Source: Massilia sp. Root133 (GTDB taxonomy: Bacteria > Pseudomonadota > Gammaproteobacteria > Burkholderiales > Burkholderiaceae_D). From it: a DNA stretch of 64,000 nt. Position numbers and translations under genes: made by a program. This document shows positions 50,795-59,201 of the stretch, piece after piece. The stretch covers positions 186,001 to 250,000 of the forward strand of contig NZ_LMEW01000023.1 of NCBI RefSeq assembly GCF_001426525.1, given 5' to 3'. How positions within the stretch are numbered: the first letter of the stretch is position 1; each line of letters begins with the position of its first letter. The notes beneath the pieces were generated by a model that worked only from the letters and a program-made list of their open reading frames with translations, made no database searches and was not told the DNA's origin.

Positions 50795-53446
50795 ATGCGC
50801 ACCGATACGCCCCAGACTATCTACCGGAAGGATTACACTGCCCCCAGCTACCTGGTCGATACCGTTGAACTCGGCTTCGACCTCGACCCCGCCCGTACCG
50901 TCGTCGCCAACCGGATGACGGTGCGCCGCAACCCTGCCAGCGCGCAGCGCGAAATCGAGCTGTACGGCGAAGACATCGAACTGGTGACCTTGCGCCTGAA
51001 CGGCCGCACGCTGGGCGAGGGCGATTACGTGATCGAAGGCACCCTGCTGCGCATCCCCAACGCCCCGGAAGAAGCGACGCTGGAAATCGAGACCATTTGC
51101 GTTCCGGAGAGCAATACTACCCTCAGCGGCCTGTACACGTCCAATGGCAGCTTCTATACGCAGTGCGAAGCCGAAGGTTTTCGTCGGATCACCTACTTTC
51201 CAGACCGCCCGGACGTGATGGCGCGCTTCACCGTCATGCTGCGCGCCGACAAGGACAAGTACCCGGTGCTGCTGTCGAACGGTAACCTGATCGAAGAAGG
51301 CGACCTCGACAATGGCCGCCACTACGCGCTGTGGGAAGACCCGTTCAAGAAACCGTCGTACCTGTTCGCCCTCGTCGCCGCGCGCCTCGTCTGCCAGGAA
51401 GAGAACTTCGAACTGGCCGACGGCCGCACCGCGCTGCTGCAGGTCTGGGTGGAAGAGGGCAATCTCGACAAGACGGACTACGCGATGCAGTCGCTGAAGC
51501 ACAGCATCCGCTGGGACGAGGAACGCTGGAACCTGGAACTCGACCTGGACCGCTTCATGATCGTCGCCGTGGGCGACTTCAACATGGGCGCGATGGAAAA
51601 CAAGGGCCTGAACATCTTCAACACGAAGTTCGTGCTGGCCAATCCGCGCGTCGCGACGGACGTCGACTTCCAGGGCATCGAGGCCGTCGTCGGCCACGAA
51701 TACTTCCACAACTGGACGGGCAACCGCGTCACCTGCCGCGACTGGTTCCAGCTGTCGCTGAAGGAAGGCCTGACCGTGTTCCGCGACCAGGAATTTTCGG
51801 CCGACATGATCGGCACGAACACGGGCCGCGCCGTCACCCGCATCGACCAGGTGCGCACCCTGCGCCAGGCCCAGTTTCCGGAAGACGCGGGCCCGATGGC
51901 CCACCCGGTCCGCCCCGACTCCTTCGTCGAGATCAATAATTTTTATACCGTCACCGTCTACGAGAAGGGCGCCGAAGTCGTGCGCATGTACCAGACCCTG
52001 CTGGGCCGCGACGGCTTCCGCAAGGGCATGGACCTGTACTTCCAGCGCCACGACGAGCAGGCCGTCACGTGCGACGATTTCCGCCTGGCGATGGCCGATG
52101 CCAACGGCCGCGACCTGACGCAGTTCGAGCGCTGGTACAGCCAGGCCGGCACGCCGGTCGTGCAGGCCGAGACGCGTTGGGACGAGCAGGCGCAGACGTA
52201 CACGCTGCGCTTGATCCAGTCGTGCCCGTCGACGCCGGGCCAGCCGGAAAAGCTGCCGTTCCACATCCCGGTCGCCGTCGGACTGCTGGGCCGCGACGGC
52301 CGCGACCTGCCGCTGACCGTGGATGGCAAGAACCTCGGCACGACGGCCGTGCTGGAGCTGACGGACAGCGACCAGACCTTCGTCTTCACGGGCGTGACGG
52401 AACAGCCGACGCCGTCGATCCTGCGCGACTTTTCCGCGCCGGTGATCCTGAAGCATGGCTACAGCGACGCCGAACTGGTGCACCTGTTCAGCCACGACAG
52501 CGACTCCGTCAACCGCTGGGAAGCGGGCCAGCGCCTCGCGATGAGCCGCCTGCTGAAGCTGACCGGGCAGGTGGCCGGCGCCGGCGTCGACCGGCTCGAC
52601 CTGGACGACACGTTCATCGACGCCATGCGCAAGATCCTCGTGGACGACACGCTCGATCCGTCCTTCCGCGAGCAGGCGCTGCTGCTGCCGACGGAATCGA
52701 TGATCGCCGACCAGCTGGACGTCGTCGACCCGCTCGCCATCCACCTGGCGCGCCAGTTCGTCCGCGCCGACATCGGCGCGCGCCTGCGCACAGAGCTGCT
52801 GGCCCAGTACGACGCCAACCAGACGCCGGGCGAGTACAGCCCGGATGCCGGGTCGATCGGCAAGCGCGCCCTGAAGAACCTCGCGCTGGCCTATTTGAAT
52901 GCCGCGCCGGACGAGGCGAGCCTGGCCCTCGCGCAGAAACAGTTCGACGGCGCAACGAACATGACGGACCGCGTGGCCGCGCTGTCGGCCCTCGTGCATG
53001 CGCGCGCGCCCGCGGCGGCGGATGCGCTGCAACGCTTCTACGACGAATTCCAGGGTGAAGCGCTGGTCGTGGACAAATGGTTCGCGATGCAGGCCGCAGC
53101 CCCGACCACGGACGTCGCTCGCGTACGCGAATTGATGACGCACAAGGCCTTCACCTTGAGGAACCCGAACCGTGCGCGCAGCCTGGTGTCTACCTTCTGT
53201 GCCGGCAATGCGATGGGCTTCCACGCGCCGGACGGCAGCGGCTACGGCTTCTGGGCCGAGCAGGTGATCGCGCTGGACGCGCTGAACCCGCAGGTCGCCA
53301 GCCGCCTGGCCCGCGCGATGGACCGCTGGCGCCGCTACACGCCGGACCTGCAGGCCCACATGAAGCGGGCGCTGCAGCAGGTCGCGGGGCAAGCGAAGCT
53401 GTCGAACGACGTGCGCGAAGTGGTCAGCAAGGCCCTCGCCAACTAA
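50795..53446 (+). CDS. pepN: Aminopeptidase N (M1 zinc metallopeptidase)
   Basis: An 883-residue cytoplasmic aminopeptidase. It has the GAMEN substrate motif (MGAMENKGLNIFN) near residue 265. The zinc site is VVGHEYFHNWTGNR near 300, followed by the third ligand in SLKEGLTVFRDQEF. Length and the Ig-like and helical C-terminal domains match E. coli PepN. TTGTTGG and a short leader precede the ATG. The fbp gene follows after 29 bp in the same direction. Confidence 0.96.
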   Translation: MRTDTPQTIYRKDYTAPSYLVDTVELGFDLDPARTVVANRMTVRRNPASAQREIELYGEDIELVTLRLNGRTLGEGDYVIEGTLLRIPNAPEEATLEIETICVPESNTTLSGLYTSNGSFYTQCEAEGFRRITYFPDRPDVMARFTVMLRADKDKYPVLLSNGNLIEEGDLDNGRHYALWEDPFKKPSYLFALVAARLVCQEENFELADGRTALLQVWVEEGNLDKTDYAMQSLKHSIRWDEERWNLELDLDRFMIVAVGDFNMGAMENKGLNIFNTKFVLANPRVATDVDFQGIEAVVGHEYFHNWTGNRVTCRDWFQLSLKEGLTVFRDQEFSADMIGTNTGRAVTRIDQVRTLRQAQFPEDAGPMAHPVRPDSFVEINNFYTVTVYEKGAEVVRMYQTLLGRDGFRKGMDLYFQRHDEQAVTCDDFRLAMADANGRDLTQFERWYSQAGTPVVQAETRWDEQAQTYTLRLIQSCPSTPGQPEKLPFHIPVAVGLLGRDGRDLPLTVDGKNLGTTAVLELTDSDQTFVFTGVTEQPTPSILRDFSAPVILKHGYSDAELVHLFSHDSDSVNRWEAGQRLAMSRLLKLTGQVAGAGVDRLDLDDTFIDAMRKILVDDTLDPSFREQALLLPTESMIADQLDVVDPLAIHLARQFVRADIGARLRTELLAQYDANQTPGEYSPDAGSIGKRALKNLALAYLNAAPDEASLALAQKQFDGATNMTDRVAALSALVHARAPAAADALQRFYDEFQGEALVVDKWFAMQAAAPTTDVARVRELMTHKAFTLRNPNRARSLVSTFCAGNAMGFHAPDGSGYGFWAEQVIALDALNPQVASRLARAMDRWRRYTPDLQAHMKRALQQVAGQAKLSNDVREVVSKALAN

Positions 53447-53475
53447 GAATTCATTTACATAACCAAAGGAAGTCC

Positions 53476-54477
53476 ATGAAACGTGTCAGCCTGACGCAAT
53501 ACCTCGTCGAGGAACAGCGTCTCCACAACAATATCCCGGCATCGCTGCGCCTCCTGATCGAGGTGGTGGCCCGCGCCTGCAAGACCATTTCCCACTCGGT
53601 CGGCAAGGGTGCGCTCGGCGACATCCTCGGCAGCGCGAACACGGAAAACATCCAGGGCGAGGTGCAGAAGAAGCTCGACGTGATCTCCAACGAGATCCTG
53701 CTCGAAGCCAATGAATGGGGCGGCCACCTGGCGGCGATGGCATCGGAAGAAATGGAATCCATCCACCCGATCCCGAACCGCTATCCGATGGGCGAATACA
53801 TGCTGCTGTTCGATCCGCTGGACGGCTCGTCGAACATCGACGTCAACGTTTCCATCGGCACCATCTTCTCCGTGCTGAAGGCACCGGAAGGCATGACGGC
53901 CCCGACCGAAGCCGACTTCATGCAACCGGGCAGCCAGCAGGTCGCGGCCGGCTATGCCGTGTACGGCCCGCAGACGATGCTGGTGCTGACCACGGGCGCG
54001 GGCGTCAACTGCTTCACCCTGGACCGCGAGATGGGTTCGTGGGTGCTCACGCAGAAGGACCTGCAGATCCCGGAAGAGACGAAGGAATTCGCCATCAACA
54101 TGTCGAACCAGCGCCACTGGTATCCGCCCGTCACGCGCTATGTCGACGAAATGTTGGCCGGCAAAACCGGTCCGCGCGGCAAGGATTTCAATATGCGCTG
54201 GATCGCCTCGATGGTGGCCGACGTGCACCGCATCCTGAACCGCGGCGGCATCTTCATGTACCCGGCCGACCAGCGCGATCCGTCGCAGCCGGGCAAGCTG
54301 CGCCTGATGTACGAAGCGAACCCGATGGCGTTCATCGTCGAGCAGGCGGGTGGCGCCGCGACGGACGGCCGCCAGCGCATCCTCGACATCGCGCCGCAGA
54401 AACTGCACCAGCGCGTGCCCGTGTTCCTGGGCTCGAAGAGCGAGGTGGAGCGCGTGACGAGCTACCACCAGGAATAA
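53476..54477 (+). CDS. fbp: Class I fructose-1,6-bisphosphatase
   Basis: A 333-residue gluconeogenic phosphatase that removes the C1 phosphate of fructose-1,6-bisphosphate. The magnesium site LLFDPLDGSSNIDVNVSIGT, the substrate residues in GKDFNMRWIASMVADVHRIL and the end ILDIAPQKLHQRVPVFLGS are typical. The start at 53476 follows AAAGGAAG; the long frame upstream is antisense-like and not used. It sits 29 bp after pepN and is followed by the tRNA-Thr region. Confidence 0.96.
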   Translation: MKRVSLTQYLVEEQRLHNNIPASLRLLIEVVARACKTISHSVGKGALGDILGSANTENIQGEVQKKLDVISNEILLEANEWGGHLAAMASEEMESIHPIPNRYPMGEYMLLFDPLDGSSNIDVNVSIGTIFSVLKAPEGMTAPTEADFMQPGSQQVAAGYAVYGPQTMLVLTTGAGVNCFTLDREMGSWVLTQKDLQIPEETKEFAINMSNQRHWYPPVTRYVDEMLAGKTGPRGKDFNMRWIASMVADVHRILNRGGIFMYPADQRDPSQPGKLRLMYEANPMAFIVEQAGGAATDGRQRILDIAPQKLHQRVPVFLGSKSEVERVTSYHQE

Positions 54478-54536
54478 TTTTCAGCGTGTTCGCATAAAAT
54501 TGCCGAGTCGGACTAGCAAGTTTGGGAAGTTGTTGT

Positions 54537-54542
54537 TAGAAT
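54537..54542 (+). promoter_or_regulatory. Probable -10 box (TAGAAT) for the tRNA-Thr leader
   Basis: TAGAAT is followed by GCGGGCTC, a GC-rich discriminator as found at stable-RNA promoters under stringent control. A weak -35 (TAGCAA) lies 17 bp upstream. About 110 bases of structured leader, including GCTCATCTGATGAGC, separate it from the tRNA. The call is by sequence likeness. Confidence 0.4.
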
Positions 54543-54655
54543 GCGGGCTCCTTCGCGCTGCAGCTCATCTGATGAGCGAAGCACGCGAGACCTCGGGTCG
54601 CCAACAGTCTGATGGCAGGTAGCACGGACACAGGTTAAACGGTTGTTCCGGTTTA

Positions 54656-54731
54656 GCCGCTGTAGCTCAGTCGGTAGAGCAGCGCATTCGTAATGCGAAG
54701 GTCACCAGTTCGATTCCGGTCAGCGGCACCA
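54656..54731 (+). tRNA. tRNA-Thr (anticodon CGT), CCA encoded
   Basis: The acceptor arm GCCGCTG pairs with CAGCGGC; the D arm is TAGCTCAGTCGGTAGAGC. The anticodon stem-loop GCATTCGTAATGC presents CGT, reading the codon ACG. The T arm contains GTTCGATTC. The gene ends ACCA with CCA in the DNA. All 76 positions fit a standard tRNA. A strong terminator follows 12 bases later. Confidence 0.97.
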
Positions 54732-54743
54732 ACACAGTGAGAA

Positions 54744-54770
54744 GGGCCACCCAAGCGGGTGGCCCTTTTT
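54744..54770 (+). terminator. Rho-independent terminator after tRNA-Thr
   Basis: GGGCCACCC at 54744-54752 pairs with GGGTGGCCC at 54757-54765 around AAGC, followed by five T. This is a classic intrinsic terminator. Confidence 0.93.
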
Positions 54771-55030
54771 GCTTTTGGTTCTAGTCATAAATTCTTCCCT
54801 GCATCCTCCTCTCGGGCCGGTTCGCGCCTCTTCTTGTTGTCGTCATGCTGAAAATTGCGTCTAAAACAAATGGTCGGCGCAAGAAATGATGTTATATTTG
54901 CAGGATTGTTAAGTATTTTGTGCGTCTTTTTTGGTGAATTTTGCTATTGTTACTACAACGGTTTTCCTGTGGTAACGCGCATGGACCGGCATCCGCTCTC
55001 CGTGCGGTAACCCAGCCCCGACCGGTCGCC

Positions 55031-56563
55031 ATGCTCTTCAATTCCTTCACCTTCCTGTTCCTGTTCCTGCCTGTCACCGCCATCGGCTACTTCCTGCTGG
55101 CACGCCGGAGCCACGTCCAGGCTGCCGGTTGGCTGGCGCTCGCGTCGCTGACGTTCTATGGCTGGTGGAGCTATTACTACATTCCGCTGCTGCTGGGCTC
55201 CATCGTCTTCAACTACTGGATGGGGCAGCGCATCGGGCATGCGGCCGGTCCCGCGCGCAAGCGGTGGCTGACGGCGGCCGTGGCCACCGACCTGGGCCTG
55301 CTCGCCTATTACAAATACGCCGACTTCTTCATCTCGGGCGCGAACTGGCTGGCTCACGCCGACATCCCGCTGCTGCACGTCGTGCTGCCGATCGGTATTT
55401 CCTTCTTCACGTTCACCCAGATCGCCTATCTCGTCGACACCTACCAGGGCAAGGTCAAGGAAGCGCGCTTCCTGCACTACGTGCTGTTCATCACCTATTT
55501 CCCGCACCTGATCGCGGGCCCCGTGCTGCACCACGCGGAGATGATGCCGCAGTTCGACAAGCCTGCCAGCTACCGCTTTTCGTTCCAGGACTTCGCGGTC
55601 GGCCTCAGCATTTTCGCGATCGGCCTCGCCAAGAAAGTCCTCATCGCGGACAACCTGGCGCCGCATGCCAACTTCCTGTTCGACATGGCGGACATCTTCT
55701 CGCTCGCGAACGCGTGGGGCGGCGTGCTGGCGTATGCGTTCCAGCTGTACTTCGACTTTTCCGGCTACTCCGACATGGCGATCGGCATCTCGCTGATGTT
55801 CGGCATCCGCCTGCCGCTGAACTTCGATTCGCCCTATAAAGCCGCCAATATCGTCGATTTCTGGCGCCGCTGGCACATGACCCTGTCGCGCTTCCTGCGC
55901 GACTACCTGTACGTGCCGCTGGGCGGCAACCGCAAGGGGCCCGTGCGCCGCTACGTCAACCTGCTGGCGACGATGCTGCTGGGCGGCCTGTGGCATGGCG
56001 CCGGCATGAACTTCGTCATCTGGGGCGCGCTGCACGGGATCTACCTCGTCATCAACCACGGCTGGAACGCGGTGGCGGACAGGCTGCGCCTGCCGCGCGG
56101 CCGCGCCTGGGCCGTGTTCAGCTGGGCGCTGACGTTCGCGGCCGTGTGCGTGGCGTGGGTGTTCTTCCGCGCCACCAGCTTCGACAAGGCGATGACGATC
56201 CTGCACGGCATGGCCGGCCTGGACGGCATCGGCCTGCCGGCGTCGATCGGCCAGCAGCTCGGACCGCTGAAGGCGCTGCTCGAGCAATGGGGCGTGACGT
56301 TCTACCTCGGCGGCGGGTCGCGCTTCATCGAGACGTGGCAATGGGTCGTCATCGGCGGCTTCATCGCGTTCTGCCTGCCCAATACCCAGCAGATCATGGG
56401 CCGCTACGAGGCGGCGCTCGGCACGATGGCCGGGCCGCGGCTGGCCGCCCGCTGGCAGCTCTGGCAGCCGTCGCGGCGCTGGAGCTTCTACATCGGGGCG
56501 ATCCTGCTCGGCAGCCTGCTGTCGCTCAGCCGCCCCGCCGAATTCCTGTATTTCCAGTTCTGA
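55031..56563 (+). CDS. MBOAT-family membrane O-acyltransferase (AlgI-like)
   Basis: A 510-residue polytopic protein with about ten helices. It begins MLFNSFTFLFLFLPVTAIGY. Family markers are YLVDTYQGKVKEARFLHYVL, the region FPHLIAGPVLHHAEMMPQF, FWRRWHMTLSRFLRDYLYVP and the catalytic-histidine motif LGGLWHGAGMNFVIWGALHG. AlgI-type enzymes pass acetyl groups across the inner membrane for O-acetylation of exported polysaccharide. The partner at 56576 starts 12 bp downstream. The polysaccharide is unknown, as no synthase genes are near. An A+T-rich 260-bp stretch upstream should hold the promoter. Confidence 0.9.
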   Translation: MLFNSFTFLFLFLPVTAIGYFLLARRSHVQAAGWLALASLTFYGWWSYYYIPLLLGSIVFNYWMGQRIGHAAGPARKRWLTAAVATDLGLLAYYKYADFFISGANWLAHADIPLLHVVLPIGISFFTFTQIAYLVDTYQGKVKEARFLHYVLFITYFPHLIAGPVLHHAEMMPQFDKPASYRFSFQDFAVGLSIFAIGLAKKVLIADNLAPHANFLFDMADIFSLANAWGGVLAYAFQLYFDFSGYSDMAIGISLMFGIRLPLNFDSPYKAANIVDFWRRWHMTLSRFLRDYLYVPLGGNRKGPVRRYVNLLATMLLGGLWHGAGMNFVIWGALHGIYLVINHGWNAVADRLRLPRGRAWAVFSWALTFAAVCVAWVFFRATSFDKAMTILHGMAGLDGIGLPASIGQQLGPLKALLEQWGVTFYLGGGSRFIETWQWVVIGGFIAFCLPNTQQIMGRYEAALGTMAGPRLAARWQLWQPSRRWSFYIGAILLGSLLSLSRPAEFLYFQF

Positions 56564-56575
56564 TGCGGGGCGCCC

Positions 56576-57847
56576 ATGGAACAGATCCGAGGCTATGACG
56601 ACGACACCGGGGTGATAGCCGGCGCGGCCGCGGTACAACCCCAGGCGTCCTACCGGCGCTTTACCGCGTGGTGCGGCGCGGTCGTCGGCGCCGGCGTGCT
56701 GCTGGTCACGGGCTTCGTGGCCGTCATCGACCCGTACCACCTGTACGGGTTCGTCGACAGTCCGGCACTGAACCATGTGAAGCCGCTGCCGGAACAATAC
56801 CGCGAGCAGATCAAGCTGGCCCAGGCCGCGGCCGTGCGGCCCGACCTGATCCTGCTGGGGAATTCGCGCGTCGAAGTCGGCCTCGATCCGGACAGCCCGC
56901 AGGTGAGCGCGCATGGCCGCACGGCCTACAATATGGGGCTGTCGGGCACGAGCCTGACCGTCTCCGAGCGCATGTACGCGCGACTGCGCGGGAGCGCCGC
57001 GCCGGCCGCGATGGCCGTGATCGGCGTCGAGTTCCTGGACTTCCTCGTCAAGCCGGACGAGGCCCCGGCCCCGCCTGCGTCCGGCGCACCGTTGCCGTGG
57101 CAATGGCGGTTCGATATGCTGTTCTCGATCAAGTCCGTGTCCGACGCGCTGCGCACCGTGCGCCTGCAGAAGGCGGCGGATCCGGAAACCATGACGGGGC
57201 GCGGCCAGACGCCGCTGCGCAACTACAATCAGTTCGCGCGCCAGGAAGGTTATTACGCGATCTTCCAGCAAAAGGCCGGGGACAACGCGAAAAACCTCGT
57301 GCGCAAGCCGCACAACCTGTTCGTTGCTGGCACGAACCGTTCGGAAAGCATCGATCGCCTGCGCACGCTGCTGGACACGATGGCGCGCGACCGCACCGAG
57401 GTGCACCTGGTGATCTACCCGTACCACGCGCAGCTGATGGCCATGTTCGAGGAAGCGGGCCTGCAATCCACGATGGACGACTGGAGGCAGTTGCTGGTGC
57501 GCGAGGCGGACGCCGTGCGCGCCCGCTATCCGAATGCCCGCATCGACGTGTGGGACTTCAGCGGCTATGGCGGCATGCGCTGCGAACGCATCCCCGCCCC
57601 CGGCGACACGCGCACGGCGACGCGCTGGTACTGGGAAGCCGGCCATTTCAAGTCGGCCCTGGGCGAGCGCATCCTGCAGCGCGTCCTCGGCGGCGAAACG
57701 GCGTTCGGCTTCCGCCTCGGCGCGGACACCTTGGCCGCCAACCGCCAGCGCATCGCCGCCGAGCGCGCGCAATGCGCCGGTGACTATCCGCAAGTCTTTG
57801 CCGGTGCGCGCGACCTGGTCGCGAACGCCCGCGCGTCCGCGCCCTGA
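56576..57847 (+). CDS. Membrane-anchored SGNH-like partner of the MBOAT acyltransferase
   Basis: A 423-residue protein with one N-terminal helix (AVVGAGVLLVTGFVAVID) that anchors a periplasmic domain. LILLGNSRVEVGLDPDSP and YNMGLSGTSLTVSERMY resemble the SGNH-hydrolase-type blocks of AlgJ/AlgX-like acetyl transferases. The closing WEAGHFKSALGERIL could provide the Asp/His part of the active site. Co-location with the MBOAT gene suggests that it takes the acyl group and places it on a surface glycan. It does not match AlgX well enough for a precise name. Confidence 0.78.
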   Translation: MEQIRGYDDDTGVIAGAAAVQPQASYRRFTAWCGAVVGAGVLLVTGFVAVIDPYHLYGFVDSPALNHVKPLPEQYREQIKLAQAAAVRPDLILLGNSRVEVGLDPDSPQVSAHGRTAYNMGLSGTSLTVSERMYARLRGSAAPAAMAVIGVEFLDFLVKPDEAPAPPASGAPLPWQWRFDMLFSIKSVSDALRTVRLQKAADPETMTGRGQTPLRNYNQFARQEGYYAIFQQKAGDNAKNLVRKPHNLFVAGTNRSESIDRLRTLLDTMARDRTEVHLVIYPYHAQLMAMFEEAGLQSTMDDWRQLLVREADAVRARYPNARIDVWDFSGYGGMRCERIPAPGDTRTATRWYWEAGHFKSALGERILQRVLGGETAFGFRLGADTLAANRQRIAAERAQCAGDYPQVFAGARDLVANARASAP

Positions 57848-57996
57848 GCGTCCCGCTCGCTTCCGTCCTGCGCTTTGTTATGCAGCGCACAGTCCGGATC
57901 GACTAAAAGTTATATTTTTTTTATTGAGACACCGCATTGCGTCGGTGTCGCTCCGACATCGCGCTTGGGCGCGACGTGAAGGACCGCCTATCGGTC

Positions 57997-58024
57997 GAAC
58001 TTTTGAACGGATGCACGGTCAAGA
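57997..58024 (+). promoter_or_regulatory. Candidate extracytoplasmic-sigma promoter (GAACTT-16-TCAAGA)
   Basis: GAACTT at 57997-58002 and TCAAGA at 58019-58024 are 16 bp apart, matching the RpoE-type pattern GAACTT and TCnnA. They lie 50 bp before the start of the Gly/Ser-rich gene, which has a DUF883-like C-terminus common in stress-induced membrane proteins. The call is by likeness only. Confidence 0.35.
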
Positions 58025-58073
58025 AGATCGGTTATCTCCGCATTGGTCAAAAATCTTACAAGAGGAATTCATC

Positions 58074-58841
58074 ATGGATAATCAGAAGTCGAGCGAAGCA
58101 AAAGGCAGCAACCTGGGTTTGGGCAACCAGGGCAAGGACAGCAACCTGCCGAACGCCAGCGGCTCGGGCAATATGGGCAGCACGGCCGGTTCGGGCAGCC
58201 TGAACAAGAGCAGCCAGCAGAACCAGGGCAAGGATCAGCAGAGCTCGACAACCGGCAGCAGCACCGGCGGCGCCACCGCGTCCAGCTCCGGCGCCGTGGG
58301 CGGCACCAGCAATGCCGGCAACGCATCGTCGTCGGGTCCGGGTTCCATGGGGTCGATGAGCGCCTCGGGCTCCAGCGCCAGCGGTACGAACTCGAGCATC
58401 GGCGGCAGCTCGCTGGGTTCGAGCGGCAGCGGCAGCCAGAACAGCCAGAGCACCGGCGCCGCCACCGGCTCGGGTGTGGGTGGCGATTCGAAGGACCTGG
58501 GTGCGCAAGTGAATGCCCGCGCACAGGGCCTGCACGAGTCGATCGACAAGGCCGCCGACGCCGCGAAGCCGATGGTCGACAAGGCCGTCAACAGCGTGCA
58601 GCCGGTCGTCGACCGCCTGGCATCCAGCGCCCACGCCGGCGTCGACAAGCTGCAGGGCGTGCTGAGCGGCGCCTCGCTGAACCTGGGCCAGCGCCAGCAA
58701 CAGCTGACCGACGCCTACGGCCAGTGGAAGGAAGCCAGCTTCGAGTACGTGCGCCAGAAACCGGGCACCGCCATCGCCATCGCCGCGGCCGCCGGCTTCG
58801 TGCTGGCCAAGCTGCTGGGTGGCCGCAACCGCGACTATTAA
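58074..58841 (+). CDS. Gly/Ser-rich protein with C-terminal DUF883/YqjD-like membrane helix
   Basis: A 255-residue protein. Residues 1-145 are low complexity, dominated by Gly, Ser, Asn, Thr and Gln (GNASSSGPGSMGSMSASGSS). Residues about 150-220 are an amphipathic helix-rich part (ESIDKAADAAKPMVDKAVNS, VDRLASSAHAGVDKLQG). The end EYVRQKPGTAIAIAAAAGFV then LAKLLGGRNRDY matches the DUF883/YqjD/ElaB tail, which anchors stress-phase proteins to the membrane and can bind ribosomes. The ATG at 58074 follows AGAGGAATTC. The disordered front is unusual for this family. Confidence 0.8.
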   Translation: MDNQKSSEAKGSNLGLGNQGKDSNLPNASGSGNMGSTAGSGSLNKSSQQNQGKDQQSSTTGSSTGGATASSSGAVGGTSNAGNASSSGPGSMGSMSASGSSASGTNSSIGGSSLGSSGSGSQNSQSTGAATGSGVGGDSKDLGAQVNARAQGLHESIDKAADAAKPMVDKAVNSVQPVVDRLASSAHAGVDKLQGVLSGASLNLGQRQQQLTDAYGQWKEASFEYVRQKPGTAIAIAAAAGFVLAKLLGGRNRDY

Positions 58842-58847
58842 TTACAC

Positions 58848-58949
58848 CGTCGTTCCCGTGCAATTACGCCGTCGTTCTCGCGCAAGCGGGAATCCATGCT
58901 GAGTGTCCTATCAAGCTCAGTATGGGTTCCCGCCTCCGCGGGAACGACG
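58848..58949. repeat. Inverted palindromic repeat, locus 5, with an extra partial arm
   Basis: The L arm at 58870-58903 begins CGTCGTTCTCGCGCAAG and ends CCATGCTGAG. The R arm at 58916-58949 begins CTCAGTATGGGTTCCC and ends GGGAACGACG. A partial L-arm start (CGTCGTTCCCGTG) occurs at 58848-58860. The R arm forms the 3' end of the PEP-CTERM remnant on the other strand. Confidence 0.88.
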
Positions 58950-59151
58950 GAAGAAGGCCGCAAGCACCAACAACCCACCCCCCAACATCATCCACGCCCC
59001 CGGCTCCGGCACGGGCGGCGCCGGCGTGATGGTCAGCATCGTCCCCGTGGAAGTCGTAGAAGCCGCGGTATTCGAAGTCCCACGCCGACGGTGCGGCGTG
59101 GGCGGCAGTGCACAGCAGCAGGGCACCGCCCAGCAGGATTGGGATCTTCAT
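58917..59151 (-). pseudogene. Frameshifted PEP-CTERM protein remnant ending inside a repeat arm
   Basis: From ATG 59151 the frame gives a signal peptide and short mature start (MKIPILLGGALLLCTAAHAA then PSAWDFEYRGFYDFHG). The C-terminal sorting tail lies one frame away: TITPAPPVPEPGAWMMLGGG followed by LLVLAAFFRRSR. Joining them needs a one-base frameshift near 59050. The last ten codons (RRSRGGGNPY) come from the R arm of the repeat, so the repeat has replaced the gene's own end. The signal, VPEP motif, helix and Arg cluster identify the family. It follows the RND permease gene on the same strand. Confidence 0.7.
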
Positions 59152-59201
59152 CGCGCAAGCCTGGACCGATGGCGCCGCCTGCGGCGCCACCTTGCCTGCG
59201 T

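Noticed and set aside
5484..58949. Palindromic repeats considered as a CRISPR array
   Set aside because: Copies are scattered over 53 kb with arms in inverted, not tandem, order; no regular spacers and no cas genes.
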